A stretch of 64,000 nt of DNA. Origin: WRAV01 sp050950205 (GTDB lineage: Bacteria; Bacillota; Clostridia; Oscillospirales; Ruminococcaceae). Shown piece by piece: positions 43,117 to 52,084 of the stretch; the first letter of the stretch is position 1, and each line of letters begins with the position of its first letter. Where the stretch lies: positions 62,001 to 126,000 of the forward strand of contig JBMNHF010000010.1 in the NCBI GenBank assembly GCA_050950205.1, in the 5' to 3' direction. The translations under genes and the position numbers were made by a program. The notes under the pieces were generated by a model. That model was not told the origin of the DNA. It saw only the letters and a list, made by a program, of their open reading frames with translations, and searched no databases.

Positions 43117-44478
43117 ATGTCCCTCACACTAAACACCGCTTATCTGAGAGATTTTGTCTCCCCGGCGGAGCTAGAGGCTATGGAGCCCTGTGTGGAAACA
43201 GCCCACCGGCTGCTTCACAACCAATCGGGGCCCGGCAACCACCTTCTGGGTTGGCTTAATTTGGGGCAGAACCGCTGTTCCGAGGAGCTTGCCAGCATTG
43301 AGGCTGCGGCCGAAACCATCAAGAGGGATAGTCAGGTGCTGGTGGTGATCGGCATCGGCGGCAGTTATTTGGGAGCCCGGGCAGCTCTGGACTTTTTGCG
43401 CTCTCCCCATTACAATGCTTTGCCCAAAAATACCCCTCACATTCTCTTTGCGGGCAACACCTTAAGCCCTGATGCCCTGCACGAAATGCTAACCCTCTGC
43501 AAGGGAATGGATATTTCCCTTAATGTGATCTCCAAATCCGGCACCACCATTGAACCGGCCTTGGCCTTCCGGGTCTTTCGGGACCTGGTGGAAAAAAAGT
43601 ACGGCAAGGAAGGTGCCCGGCGGAGAATTTACTGCACCACCGACAAGGCCCGGGGCACTCTCAAAGCATTGGCCGATCAGGAGGGTTACCAGTGTTTTGT
43701 CATTCCCGACGATGTGGGGGGGCGCTACTCGGTTTTCACTCCGGTGGGACTGCTGCCCCTGGCGGTGGCGGGCTGCGATATCACAGCGCTGCTGGACGGC
43801 TGTGCCGCTGCCGAGCAGGCTTATTCTCACCCTAAACTGGCTCAAAACGATGCCTACCGTTACGCAGCCCTTCGCAACATTTTGGCCCGAAAGGGCAAGG
43901 TAAGCGAGGTGCTGGTCAGCTACGAGCCCGCCTTTACCATGCTGGGCGAATGGTACAAGCAGCTCTTTGGCGAAAGCGAGGGCAAGGACGGCAAGGGGCT
44001 TTACCCCTCTACTATGTGCTTTTCCACCGACCTTCACTCCTTGGGCCAGTTTGTGCAGGAGGGCAGCCCCATTCTTTTTGAGACGGTGCTGGTGTTAAAA
44101 AACAACCGGCAGGATTTCTTTTTGGAGCCGGATCAGAGAGATTTCGACGGCCTTAACTTTTTGGCGGGGCAGAATTTGAGCGAGGTCAACCACAAGGCTT
44201 TTTTGGGCACTTTGCTTGCCCATGTTCAGGGGAAAATCCCCAACCTGGTGGTGGAAATCGAGGACAGAAGTGAATACACTTTTGGACAGCTGGTATTCTT
44301 CTTTCAAAAAGCCTGTGCCATGAGCAGCTACCTGCTGGGAGTCAACCCCTTTGACCAACCGGGGGTGGAGGCTTATAAAAAGAATATGTTTGCCCTGCTG
44401 GGCAAACCGGGCTTTGAGGAAGAAAAAAAGAAGTTGGAACAGCATTTATCCAACCTTAAAATTTGGCAATCGCGGTAG
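43117..44478 (+). CDS. pgi: Glucose-6-phosphate isomerase
   Basis: The 453-aa enzyme interconverts glucose 6-phosphate and fructose 6-phosphate in glycolysis. Sugar-phosphate-binding stretches are clear: VIGIGGSYLGARAALDFL, VISKSGTTIEPALAFRV and DDVGGRYSVFTPVGLLPLAVAG; the C-terminal signature includes VNPFDQPGVEAYK. Length fits the shorter Firmicutes type (about 450). ATG at 43117 with AAAGGAAG upstream. It has its own promoter; a small P-loop protein gene follows 79 nt later and may be cotranscribed. Confidence 0.96.
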   Translation: MSLTLNTAYLRDFVSPAELEAMEPCVETAHRLLHNQSGPGNHLLGWLNLGQNRCSEELASIEAAAETIKRDSQVLVVIGIGGSYLGARAALDFLRSPHYNALPKNTPHILFAGNTLSPDALHEMLTLCKGMDISLNVISKSGTTIEPALAFRVFRDLVEKKYGKEGARRRIYCTTDKARGTLKALADQEGYQCFVIPDDVGGRYSVFTPVGLLPLAVAGCDITALLDGCAAAEQAYSHPKLAQNDAYRYAALRNILARKGKVSEVLVSYEPAFTMLGEWYKQLFGESEGKDGKGLYPSTMCFSTDLHSLGQFVQEGSPILFETVLVLKNNRQDFFLEPDQRDFDGLNFLAGQNLSEVNHKAFLGTLLAHVQGKIPNLVVEIEDRSEYTFGQLVFFFQKACAMSSYLLGVNPFDQPGVEAYKKNMFALLGKPGFEEEKKKLEQHLSNLKIWQSR

Positions 44479-44557
44479 GGGGCAAAGTGCTGGACGCTTC
44501 CAACCGTTTAGGTACTTTTCTAACCGCACAACGATAACAGAGAAAAGGATGATTCGC

Positions 44558-44980
44558 ATGGTAAAGTTAATTGTGGGCAGCAGAGGTTCCGGAAAAACCA
44601 AAAAGCTAATCGAACAGGTACAGCAGGCCGCCAAAGTTTCGAAGGGAAACGTGGTTTGTATCGAACAGGGACATTCCCTGCGCTTTGACCTAAGCTACCA
44701 CATCCGCCTGATCAACATTGAGGAGTACAACATCAAGGGAGCCGAAGCCTACTACGGCTTTATCGCAGGGCTTCTCGCCGGAAATTACGATATTACCGAG
44801 GTTTTTGGCGACGCTACCTTTAAGATTCTTTGCGGAAAACACTGCAAGGATATGGATGTTTTGGCGGATTTTATCCAGCGGCTCAATGCTCTGACCAAGG
44901 ACAGCGAGATTACCATCACCCTTACCGTCTCCTGCGCCCCTGAGGAGATTCCCGAGCGAATCCGGGAATTTATGCAATAG
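44558..44980 (+). CDS. Small P-loop protein (clostridial 'PilT-like' ATP-binding protein)
   Basis: The 140-aa protein begins with a P-loop, VGSRGSGKTKKLIEQV (GSRGSGKT), and has a plausible Walker-B region at DITEVFGDATFKI. Similar short proteins are widespread in Clostridia, often labelled twitching-motility PilT, but it lacks the hexameric PilT domains and that label is probably wrong. Function unknown. ATG at 44558 is preferred, with AGAAAAGGA 9 nt upstream; 44549 is an in-frame alternative. It lies between pgi and a terminator. Confidence 0.75.
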   Translation: MVKLIVGSRGSGKTKKLIEQVQQAAKVSKGNVVCIEQGHSLRFDLSYHIRLINIEEYNIKGAEAYYGFIAGLLAGNYDITEVFGDATFKILCGKHCKDMDVLADFIQRLNALTKDSEITITLTVSCAPEEIPERIREFMQ

Positions 44981-45111
44981 AGTGCCTGCCAATGGGGAGA
45001 AAAAGGCATGGGCATTCCACCTCCACAACCGGAACAGCCTTTGCCTGTAGTTTGTGGCGGCCCTAACGGGCAAAGCCTCCTCTTCCCTTAGGTAAATGAA
45101 AAGCAGTTGTG

Positions 45112-45140
45112 CAGGGACGGCTTTTGCCGTCCCTGTTTTT
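45112..45140 (+). terminator. Terminator after pgi and the P-loop gene
   Basis: Perfect 10-bp stem CAGGGACGGC (45112-45121) / GCCGTCCCTG (45126-45135), TTTT loop, then TTTTT. Confidence 0.9.
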
Positions 45141-45215
45141 GTACCTGGGCAGAAAAACACCCGGCAAATCTTTTGCACCCAGCCAAAACTTGCCGGCTTC
45201 CACCGCTGTTAACAC

Positions 45216-45244
45216 TTGAGAATCCCGCCAAAATAATGTATGAT
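45216..45244 (+). promoter_or_regulatory. Promoter of the QueG-like gene
   Basis: TTGAGA (45216-45221), 17-bp spacer, TATGAT (45239-45244). The surrounding 385-nt gap between genes holds this and the terminator and nothing else recognised. Confidence 0.65.
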
Positions 45245-45366
45245 CAGAAACAAAGCATATCCTCCGGGATTTGGGGGCACTGTGGGCAATTGGTAGAAGG
45301 GAAGGGCATTGCGGTGGGTTGTTTCTTATTAAACGTTCTCTTGTTTTCCATTCCGGGAGTAAATCG

Positions 45367-46170
45367 GTGAAGCAAGAAATAGCCCGCTTGTTTGGGGACC
45401 GGGGAATCGAGGGGGTAGGGGTTTGCGCCCTTCGGGATCTGCCCCCTCTCATCGATTGCCGGGCCAAAAGCCGAATGCCTGCCCAGGCCAAAAGCGTCAT
45501 AGTTTGCCTGTTGCCCTACTACCCCGGGGAGTACCCCCAGCGCAATGTGGCCCGCTATGCCCTTTGCGATGACTACCACCCGGCCGCCCTCACGTTGTTG
45601 GAGGGGGTTTGCTCCCAATTAAGGCAAACCTTTCCGGGACATGCCTTTGTTCCCTTTGTGGACATTTCCCCCATCCCCGAGGTGAAGGCCGCCACCTTGG
45701 CGGGATTGGGCAGGCAAGGCCGCCACGGGATGCTCATTGCCCCTTATTACGGCTGTCATGTGTTTATTGGCAGCGTGGTCACCGACCTTGCCATAGAGCC
45801 GGACCAGCCGGTGGAGGAGGACTGCGGCTCCTGCCGGGCCTGTCTGAGCGCCTGCCCCTCTGGCGCTTTGACCGAAAGGGGTTTTGTACGGGAGCGGTGC
45901 CGCTCCTTTCTCACCCAGAAAAGGGGAGCGCTTGAACCTTGGCAGGAGGAGGAAATCCGCAGTGGCAACCTCGTTTGGGGCTGCGACATCTGTCTGGACG
46001 CCTGCCCTCACAAGGGGACGGTGCTTTCTCCTCTGAAGGAGATGCGAAAAAACCCTCTGCCCCTGCTCACCCGGGAAAATTTGAAAGACGCCCTTGCCGT
46101 CAAGGCCTACGCCTATCGGGGCGAAAACGTGCTGTTGCGCAATCTCCAACTTATTGAACAAGAAAAATAA
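45367..46170 (+). CDS. Short QueG-like double 4Fe-4S protein
   Basis: The 267-aa protein carries two ferredoxin-type clusters, CGSCRACLSACPSGAL and a second CDICLDACPHKG, with the C-terminus of the epoxyqueuosine reductase family (NPLPLLTRENLKDALAVKAY). Full QueG, which makes queuosine in tRNA using a B12 cofactor, is around 310-380 aa, often with a HEAT-like tail; this version is shorter. It could be a cobalamin/Fe-S reductase of another specificity. The GTG at 45367 with GGGAG 7 nt upstream is chosen; the upstream frame runs through the promoter. gltX follows after 53 nt. Confidence 0.78.
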   Translation: MKQEIARLFGDRGIEGVGVCALRDLPPLIDCRAKSRMPAQAKSVIVCLLPYYPGEYPQRNVARYALCDDYHPAALTLLEGVCSQLRQTFPGHAFVPFVDISPIPEVKAATLAGLGRQGRHGMLIAPYYGCHVFIGSVVTDLAIEPDQPVEEDCGSCRACLSACPSGALTERGFVRERCRSFLTQKRGALEPWQEEEIRSGNLVWGCDICLDACPHKGTVLSPLKEMRKNPLPLLTRENLKDALAVKAYAYRGENVLLRNLQLIEQEK

Positions 46171-46223
46171 TATTATCATACTCATCTCATATTATTATCC
46201 TGTACAGGAAGGAAAGAACAGCT

Positions 46224-47684
46224 ATGCAAGATACCGTTCGTACCCGGTTTGCTCCCAGTCCCACCGGCTATATGCATGTGGGTAACCTGCGCACCGCCCT
46301 TTATGCCTATTTGGTGGCAAAAAAGGACGGCGGGAAATTTTTGCTTCGCATCGAGGACACCGACCAAGAGCGCCTGGTGGAGGGCGCCGTGGATGTCATT
46401 TACGATACCCTGCGGGAAACCGGCCTGCTGTGGGACGAGGGCCCCGATGTGGGCGGCCCCGTTGGACCTTATGTGCAAAGCCAGCGGATGGGCATGTATA
46501 AACAGTACGCTTTGGAGCTGGTGGAAAAAGGCCACGCCTATCGCTGCTTCTGCCAGAAGGACGATGCAGCCCAGACCCGTAACCTGGACAAGGTGGAGGT
46601 GCCCACCCGGTATGACGGACGGTGCAGCCGCCTTTCCCCGGAGGAAATTCAGGCAAAGCTGGACGCCGGAATGCCCTATGTCATCCGCCAGAAGATGCCC
46701 CGGGAGGGGAAAACCACCTTCAAAGACATTGTGTACGGGGAAATTACCGTGGACAACGCCGAGCTGGAGGATCAAGTCCTTCTCAAAAGCGACGGTATGC
46801 CCACCTATAACTTTGCCAACGTCATCGACGACCACCTCATGGGCATCACCCATGTTATTCGGGGCAACGAGTATCTCAGCTCCTCCCCCAAATACAACCT
46901 GCTTTACGAGGCCTTTGGCTGGGAGGTACCGGCCTATATTCACTGCGCCCCGGTGATGAAAAACCAAACGGAAAAGCTCAGCAAACGCCATGGAGACGCC
47001 TCCTATCAGGACTTGGTGGCAAAGGGCTACCTTACCGAAGCCATCCTCAACTATGTGGCTCTGCTGGGCTGGTCTCCCGGAGGAGAGCGGGAAATCTTCT
47101 CCCTGCCTGAATTGGTGGAGGCCTTTGATGTCAAGGGGCTTTCCAAATCTCCCGCCATCTTTGACACCCTCAAGCTCAACCACATCAACGCCGAGTGGAT
47201 TCGCTCTCTTTCGCCGGAGGAATTTCACAAGTTGGCTCTGCCTTGGCTGCGCAAAACTCTAAAACGGCAGGATATCGACACCGCCGCCCTCTGCGCTCTG
47301 TTGCAGGCCCGCTGTGAGCTGCTCTCCGACCTGCCGGAAAAGGTAGACTTCTTCGATGCGCTGCCCGATTACGACACCCAGCTCCATGTCCACAAAAAAA
47401 TGAAGACCGATAAGCCGGGAGCCCTTGCCATGCTGCGGGAAATCAAACCGGTGCTGGAGGCTCTGGAGGATTGGAGTCAGCAGAGCATTCACGATGCCCT
47501 TTTTGCCCTCATCGAAAAGCTGGGGGTGAAAAACGGTACCGTGCTCTGGCCCTTGCGGGTGGCCCTTTCCGGAAAAGCAGTCACCCCCGGCGGCGGCGTA
47601 GAGCTTGCCTATCTTTTGGGCAAAGCCGACACCCTGACCCGGTTGGAGGACGGCATCCGCCGGCTGGAAGCCGAGCTGGAATAA
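46224..47684 (+). CDS. gltX: Glutamyl-tRNA synthetase
   Basis: The 486-aa class I synthetase has the HIGH-like motif FAPSPTGYMHVGNLRTALYA near residue 10, the KMSKS-like EKLSKRHGD near 250, and an anticodon-binding helical C-terminal domain. ATG at 46224 is preceded by GGAAGGAAAG. In most Clostridia this enzyme also charges tRNA(Gln) for later amidation; that is not testable here. It ends at a strong terminator. Confidence 0.96.
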   Translation: MQDTVRTRFAPSPTGYMHVGNLRTALYAYLVAKKDGGKFLLRIEDTDQERLVEGAVDVIYDTLRETGLLWDEGPDVGGPVGPYVQSQRMGMYKQYALELVEKGHAYRCFCQKDDAAQTRNLDKVEVPTRYDGRCSRLSPEEIQAKLDAGMPYVIRQKMPREGKTTFKDIVYGEITVDNAELEDQVLLKSDGMPTYNFANVIDDHLMGITHVIRGNEYLSSSPKYNLLYEAFGWEVPAYIHCAPVMKNQTEKLSKRHGDASYQDLVAKGYLTEAILNYVALLGWSPGGEREIFSLPELVEAFDVKGLSKSPAIFDTLKLNHINAEWIRSLSPEEFHKLALPWLRKTLKRQDIDTAALCALLQARCELLSDLPEKVDFFDALPDYDTQLHVHKKMKTDKPGALAMLREIKPVLEALEDWSQQSIHDALFALIEKLGVKNGTVLWPLRVALSGKAVTPGGGVELAYLLGKADTLTRLEDGIRRLEAELE

Positions 47685-47695
47685 TGCAATCTTAA

Positions 47696-47730
47696 AAGAA
47701 GGACCGCCAAAGGGCGGTCCTTCTTTCTTG
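47696..47730 (+). terminator. Terminator of gltX
   Basis: AAGAAGGACCGCC (47696-47708) pairs with GGCGGTCCTTCTT (47713-47725), 4-nt loop, with TTCTT following. Confidence 0.88.
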
Positions 47731-47856
47731 GGAATAAAAATAAATCCTCTGTTTTGAAACTGCGGCAGAAAATAATCAAGGGACGGCATCAAAAACAGCC
47801 CACCCCAAAACAGGGCAGGCTGCATGTTCATCTATGGGTCAGGTGTTGCGTTAAGG

Positions 47857-48075
47857 TTAGAAGCTGTCCTCCTCATTCTCGGAAGGGGAGGGCGCCTCCT
47901 CCTGCGGAAGATCGGCGGTATAGTATTCCAGATCGTCAGGATCGTCAAACATAAAATCGTCGTCTTCATCGTACAGGTAGTTGCTGCGGTTTTTAAAATA
48001 AGCGGCCAGGGCGATCACCACGCCTACTGCGGCTACAAAAAGGGCGACACTCGCTAAGAAGGTACTCTTTTTCAT
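47857..48075 (-). CDS. Small single-pass membrane protein with acidic tail
   Basis: This 72-aa protein has one N-terminal membrane helix (FLASVALFVAAVGVVIALAAYF) and then a strongly acidic cytoplasmic or external tail (DEDDDFMFDDPDDLEYY, ending ENEEDSF). No family is recognised. A good promoter and a ribosome site (AGAAAGGGA) precede it, and the charge pattern is not random, so it is a real gene in my judgement. Confidence 0.7.
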   Translation of the reverse strand: MKKSTFLASVALFVAAVGVVIALAAYFKNRSNYLYDEDDDFMFDDPDDLEYYTADLPQEEAPSPSENEEDSF

Positions 48076-48123
48076 ATTCTTTTTCCCTTTCTTTCTATAT
48101 CTAATGAGTCTACATCTCGTTTT

Positions 48124-48152
48124 ATTATAATCATTTTACCAATAAAGCACAA
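48124..48152 (-). promoter_or_regulatory. Promoter of the small acidic membrane protein
   Basis: Minus-strand TTGTGC (48147-48152), 17-bp spacer, TATAAT (48124-48129). Confidence 0.68.
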
Positions 48153-48171
48153 TATCATTTTGACCAAAAAG

Positions 48172-48198
48172 TTGGAATTCATACTTTTCTGTTAAAAT
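48172..48198 (+). promoter_or_regulatory. Weak promoter candidate for rpe
   Basis: TTGGAA (48172-48177) and TAAAAT (48193-48198) with a short 15-bp spacer. The leader to rpe would be about 215 nt, in which I see only a short stem near 48383-48398 and no gene. Confidence 0.35.
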
Positions 48199-48421
48199 AG
48201 TACCAAAACCCATGTGAAATACAGAAGTTGTCCCAATCAATGGATTTCTGTGCCAAATCAGCTCAAGATGACAAAAAGCTATGGGAGGACAGCTTGCAGG
48301 CGGCGGCAGGGAATGCTCGAATTTGAAGTTGACCTTTTGGGACTCTTGGTTTACAATAAGAGTGCACTTTTATGCCAATTCCGTCGCTTTTTAGCGGCTT
48401 TTAACAAGGGAGGAAACGGTT

Positions 48422-49081
48422 ATGAAGATTGCCCCTTCGGTGCTGGCCTGCGACTTTTCCCGGTTGGGGGAGGAATCTCTGGCCATGGAGGCCGCCGGAG
48501 CAGACCTGCTGCATCTGGATGTGATGGACGGGCACTTTGTCCCCAATATTTCGTTTGGAGCGCCAGTGATTAAAAGTCTTCGGCCCCGCCTTTCCGTCCC
48601 CTTTGATGTCCATTTAATGATTCGGGAGCCTCTGCGCTACGCCAAGGACTTTTTGCAGGCGGGGGCCGATTACATCACCTTTCACTTAGAGGCGGATTCC
48701 CCCATCGACAAGACCATTGACCTCATTCGTCAGGGTGGGGCAAAGCCGGGCTTGGTGCTCAAACCGGTGACGGAGGCCCAGGCGGTATTTCCCTATCTGG
48801 ATCAGGTGGATATGGTGCTGGTGATGACGGTGGAGCCGGGCTTTGGCGGCCAGAGCTTTATGGAGCACATGATGACCAAAGTTCGGGCCATCCGGCAGGA
48901 AATTGACCGCAGAGGGCTTTCCGTCCTTCTGCAGGTGGATGGCGGCATCGACGAAACCACCGGCCCCATCGCCGCCAAAGCAGGTGCCGATGTGTTTGTG
49001 GCCGGCTCCTCTCTCTTTGGACAGAAGGATTATACAGCGGCGGTGAAAAATTTGCGGGAGCGCTGTGCCGGCGCCCTTTAA
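48422..49081 (+). CDS. rpe: Ribulose-phosphate 3-epimerase
   Basis: The 219-aa TIM-barrel enzyme interconverts ribulose 5-phosphate and xylulose 5-phosphate. Family blocks in order: IAPSVLACDFSRLGEE, HLDVMDGHFVPNISFG (metal ligand His and catalytic Asp), FDVHLMI, VLVMTVEPGFGGQSF and LQVDGGIDETT (second catalytic Asp). ATG at 48422 with AAGGGAGG upstream. It is convergent with mecA. Confidence 0.96.
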   Translation: MKIAPSVLACDFSRLGEESLAMEAAGADLLHLDVMDGHFVPNISFGAPVIKSLRPRLSVPFDVHLMIREPLRYAKDFLQAGADYITFHLEADSPIDKTIDLIRQGGAKPGLVLKPVTEAQAVFPYLDQVDMVLVMTVEPGFGGQSFMEHMMTKVRAIRQEIDRRGLSVLLQVDGGIDETTGPIAAKAGADVFVAGSSLFGQKDYTAAVKNLRERCAGAL

Positions 49082-49143
49082 GAAGCTGTTTTGCATGGGA
49101 TTTTTCGCTGGAATTCGGGTATTTTTATAGAGGACAAGCCTTT

Positions 49144-49719
49144 TTAAATTTCCAGCTCCGCCAGAGTTTCGATGGCGTTTTCGCAAATGAGAAGCTTTCC
49201 GTGCTCTTCGGTAAAAGCGGCCAAAACGGCCCCTTCCCCCACAGGTCTTCCATATTCCGAGAGAAAGAGAACACTGACATTGTCGGAATAGTCTAGGGGC
49301 CAGATCACCAGCCGGTACTGTTTTTCCAGCAGATAGAGCCTGCTGCGCAAAATGCGGTGAATACATCGCCGCTTGGCCCCGCTGCAGGCCTGAATCAGGG
49401 CTTCGGAGCTGTCGAAGGCAAACACCACCGGCGACGGACCCGGCACAAACCGTCCGGCGGCAAAAACCTCTCCCCCCTGTAAGCGGGTGTAATAGATGAC
49501 GCAGCCTCCGTCCTGACTGGGGAACACTTCTATGTATAGCTTGGCGCGCCGGGGGTTGAACCCCGTCTGAGCGCGCCCTTTTTCTAACAGGGACACCAGG
49601 GCCTTGCGGGTGTTTTCGTCGGAATAGTCGATGCTTTCGTAGCTGATGCCCATTTCTTCCAAATCCTTTTGGGTCAGAGACACCTTGAGCTTATCGGAAT
49701 CCACCAGAACAAATTCCAT
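49144..49719 (-). CDS. mecA: MecA-like adaptor protein
   Basis: This 191-aa protein fits MecA, the adaptor that hands substrates to the ClpCP protease. The N-terminal part (FVLVDSDKLKVSLTQKDLEEMGI, then DYSDENTRKALVSLLEKGRAQTGF) and C-terminal part (RLYLLEKQYRLVIWPL, then LSEYGRPVG) align with the two MecA domains, though the linker is short; length is a little less than Bacillus MecA (about 220). RBS GGAGGGTG before ATG. ClpC is not in the window. Confidence 0.88.
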   Translation of the reverse strand: MEFVLVDSDKLKVSLTQKDLEEMGISYESIDYSDENTRKALVSLLEKGRAQTGFNPRRAKLYIEVFPSQDGGCVIYYTRLQGGEVFAAGRFVPGPSPVVFAFDSSEALIQACSGAKRRCIHRILRSRLYLLEKQYRLVIWPLDYSDNVSVLFLSEYGRPVGEGAVLAAFTEEHGKLLICENAIETLAELEI

Positions 49720-49830
49720 CTCTCACCCTCCTTCCAAAGCCTTATGGTTTGTGGGCAAACAGCGCCGCTTTTTGCTTTTGCCTTTGGGCAACTACTTCAG
49801 CAATTCGCAATATAAAGGAAGACCAAGACA

Positions 49831-51033
49831 ATGCCTATGTTTTCAAAGGGTATCGTGCTGAGCCAGCACAAAGAACCCGCCTTTTCCAAGCCCATTCTCC
49901 GCTTTGTCCATCCCCAGACCGACTCCCTTAAACTGGATTTAAAGGGGGTTGCCGTGCAGTCTGAGCAGGAGGCCATCATCGAGCTGGCCCGCCTTGCCCG
50001 GATTGTGGACGAGCGGGATGGCAAGCTTCTTTACCGTAAACTGAGAAAAAGTCAGGGCAAGGCCAAAATCGTCATCGCCGATGCGGTGGACGATGAGCCC
50101 TATGTTTCCAGCCGGATCGGGCCCCTTCTTCATATGGGGGAGGAGGTTGCCGACGGGTTGGATCTTTGCTGCACCGTTGCCGGCTGCCAGGAAAAAAGCA
50201 TCATGGTTTACAAGATGATCACCGACCTGGAAACCCGCATTCCCCGCACAATCCAAAAAATTAAGGTGATGCGGGTAAGGGGAGGGTATCCCGCCTTCCA
50301 GCAGCGCCGGCTAAGCCATCTGGGGAATATGCCCCGCCTTGTGGTGGGCGTGGGGGCGCTGATTCATCTGGCCCGGGCGGTTTATCAGCAAAAGCAACAA
50401 AGCACCGTCTTTTTAACGGTGGCGGGCAACTGTGTGGCCTGCCCCATGAATCTGGAAGTCTCTCTGGGCATGACGGTGACGCAGGTGCTGGAGCGCTGCG
50501 GCCTGATCGAGCAGCCCACCCGCATAGTTTGCGGCGGCTCTATGACCGGGGTTTCCATTTTAGATACGGAAAACACCTTGGTGACCCACACCACCCGGGC
50601 GATTTTGGCGCTGCGGGAAAATCAGAGGGATGCGCACTACAACTGCATTGGCTGCGGACGCTGCGAGCAGGTTTGCCCCTCTGGACTCAATCCTATGTAC
50701 ATTCACCGGTTTGTGCAGGCCAACTATTATGGAGGGTTGCCCCTCTTTGACCCTCAGCTGTGCATTGGCTGCGGAACCTGCAGTTATATCTGCCCCTCCA
50801 AGCTGGAGGTGGCCACTTCGGTTGCCACAGCCAAGGCGTACATGCTGGGCGATTCTTCCGATGCACAAGGGGAGGAGGACGAGGCTGCGCCGGATTCCCG
50901 CCATTTTTCCAAGGCGGAGAAGGAAAAAGCTGCCCAGCCACAAAGCCCCCAGCCAAAGGAAAACCCTTCTACCCCGGAGGAGGCCAAGCCAGCCCAGGAT
51001 GATCTCCTCAAAGACCTGCCCAATGCCCGATAA
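49831..51033 (+). CDS. rnfC: RnfC-like protein lacking the N-terminal FMN/NADH domain
   Basis: The 400-aa protein aligns with the central and C-terminal part of RnfC: DAVDDEPYVSSRI (in place of AECEPY), an SLBB-like region (NLEVSLGMTVTQVLERCG), GGSMTGVS, and two 4Fe-4S motifs CIGCGRCEQVCPSGL and CIGCGTCSYICPSKL. Canonical RnfC also has an N-terminal hybrid-barrel domain and the GLGGAGFP loop that binds FMN and NADH; both are absent, replaced by ~90 unrelated residues. The Pro/Glu-rich last 60 residues are probably disordered. ATG at 49831 with AAGGAAG upstream. It begins a C-D-E-A set with no B or G. Confidence 0.85.
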   Translation: MPMFSKGIVLSQHKEPAFSKPILRFVHPQTDSLKLDLKGVAVQSEQEAIIELARLARIVDERDGKLLYRKLRKSQGKAKIVIADAVDDEPYVSSRIGPLLHMGEEVADGLDLCCTVAGCQEKSIMVYKMITDLETRIPRTIQKIKVMRVRGGYPAFQQRRLSHLGNMPRLVVGVGALIHLARAVYQQKQQSTVFLTVAGNCVACPMNLEVSLGMTVTQVLERCGLIEQPTRIVCGGSMTGVSILDTENTLVTHTTRAILALRENQRDAHYNCIGCGRCEQVCPSGLNPMYIHRFVQANYYGGLPLFDPQLCIGCGTCSYICPSKLEVATSVATAKAYMLGDSSDAQGEEDEAAPDSRHFSKAEKEKAAQPQSPQPKENPSTPEEAKPAQDDLLKDLPNAR

Positions 51034-51079
51034 ACTTTGCCTTTCAACCAGGACAACCCAACGCTATAGTGGAGGATGT

Positions 51080-52084
51080 ATGCAACTCAAGCAGTACCCG
51101 GCCCCTCATATCCGAATGAGCCAAACCACAAGGGGAGTGATGGCCGATGCCATCGCCGCCCTGAGTTTTTTGTACGCCATGGCTTACTACTACCACGGTC
51201 CCCGGTCTTTGGTGCTGGGCCTGGGCTCGGTGGCCATATGCCTATTCTGCGATGTTTTGTGCACCATTGTTTTTAAAAAACGTTACAACCTGTGGGATCA
51301 TTCCGCCATTGTCACCGGAATGATGCTTCCCCTGATGATGCCTGCCTCGGTGGACTACCGTATTGTGGCGGTGGCGGGAATCTTTGCCATGGTGGTGGCC
51401 AAGGCTCCCTTTGGCGGAGTGGGGCACAATATCTTTAATCCGGCGGCGGCAGGCTTTTCCTTTGCCGCCATCTGCTTTGGGGATGCACTGTTTACCTATC
51501 CCCCTGCCGATTTAAAACTGCCCTTGTGGGGAGCCGTTGAATTTCCCCTGGCCACCTCTCCTGCCTTTGTGCTGCAGCTGGGAGGAATTCCCGACTACGA
51601 CCAGATGTCCATGCTGCTGGGCAAATACCCCGGCCCCATGGGCGCCACTAATATTCTAGTACTCATTGCCTGTCTGATATACCTGGTTTCCCGGGGGACG
51701 GTGCGCTGGTCCATGCCCTTGAGCTTCTTTGCCACCGTAGGGGTGCTTGCCTTTGTTTTTCCCCGCAGCTCCGCCGGCGGCCTTGCCTCGGTGGGCTATG
51801 AGCTGGCCTCGGGGCTGCTGCTGTTTGGAGGCATCTTTTTGTTGGGAGACCCGGTGACCACCCCCAAGCGGGAAATGTCCAAGGTGGCTTTTGGCATCAC
51901 CTCCGGTGTGATGGTGATGCTGTTCCGCCACTATGGCAACATGGAGGAGGGCATAACCTTTGCCCTGCTTTTGATGAACGCCGCTGTGTGGGGATTCGAT
52001 ATGGCGGGAGAGCGCATTGCCCGCCTGATTAGGAGGAAAAAGCTTGGAACTCTCGAAGGTGAGAAGGTACCGAAAAAAGCATAA
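51080..52084 (+). CDS. rnfD: RnfD-like membrane subunit
   Basis: This 334-aa integral membrane protein matches RnfD/NqrB: APHIRMSQTTRGVMADAIAA at the start, FGGVGHNIFNPAAAGFSF, PGPMGATNILVL and LGDPVTTPKREMSKV. Canonical members carry FMN covalently bound to Thr in an SGAT-type motif; here the corresponding region reads FPLATSPAFVL, so a Thr is present but the motif is altered. About ten helices are visible. ATG at 51080 with TGGAGG 4 nt upstream. Its end overlaps the RnfE-like start by 41 nt. Confidence 0.9.
   Translation: MQLKQYPAPHIRMSQTTRGVMADAIAALSFLYAMAYYYHGPRSLVLGLGSVAICLFCDVLCTIVFKKRYNLWDHSAIVTGMMLPLMMPASVDYRIVAVAGIFAMVVAKAPFGGVGHNIFNPAAAGFSFAAICFGDALFTYPPADLKLPLWGAVEFPLATSPAFVLQLGGIPDYDQMSMLLGKYPGPMGATNILVLIACLIYLVSRGTVRWSMPLSFFATVGVLAFVFPRSSAGGLASVGYELASGLLLFGGIFLLGDPVTTPKREMSKVAFGITSGVMVMLFRHYGNMEEGITFALLLMNAAVWGFDMAGERIARLIRRKKLGTLEGEKVPKKA

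Noticed and set aside
44351..44557. N-terminal extension of the small P-loop protein into pgi
   Set aside because: The extension is the pgi gene read out of frame; the ribosome site lies just before 44558.
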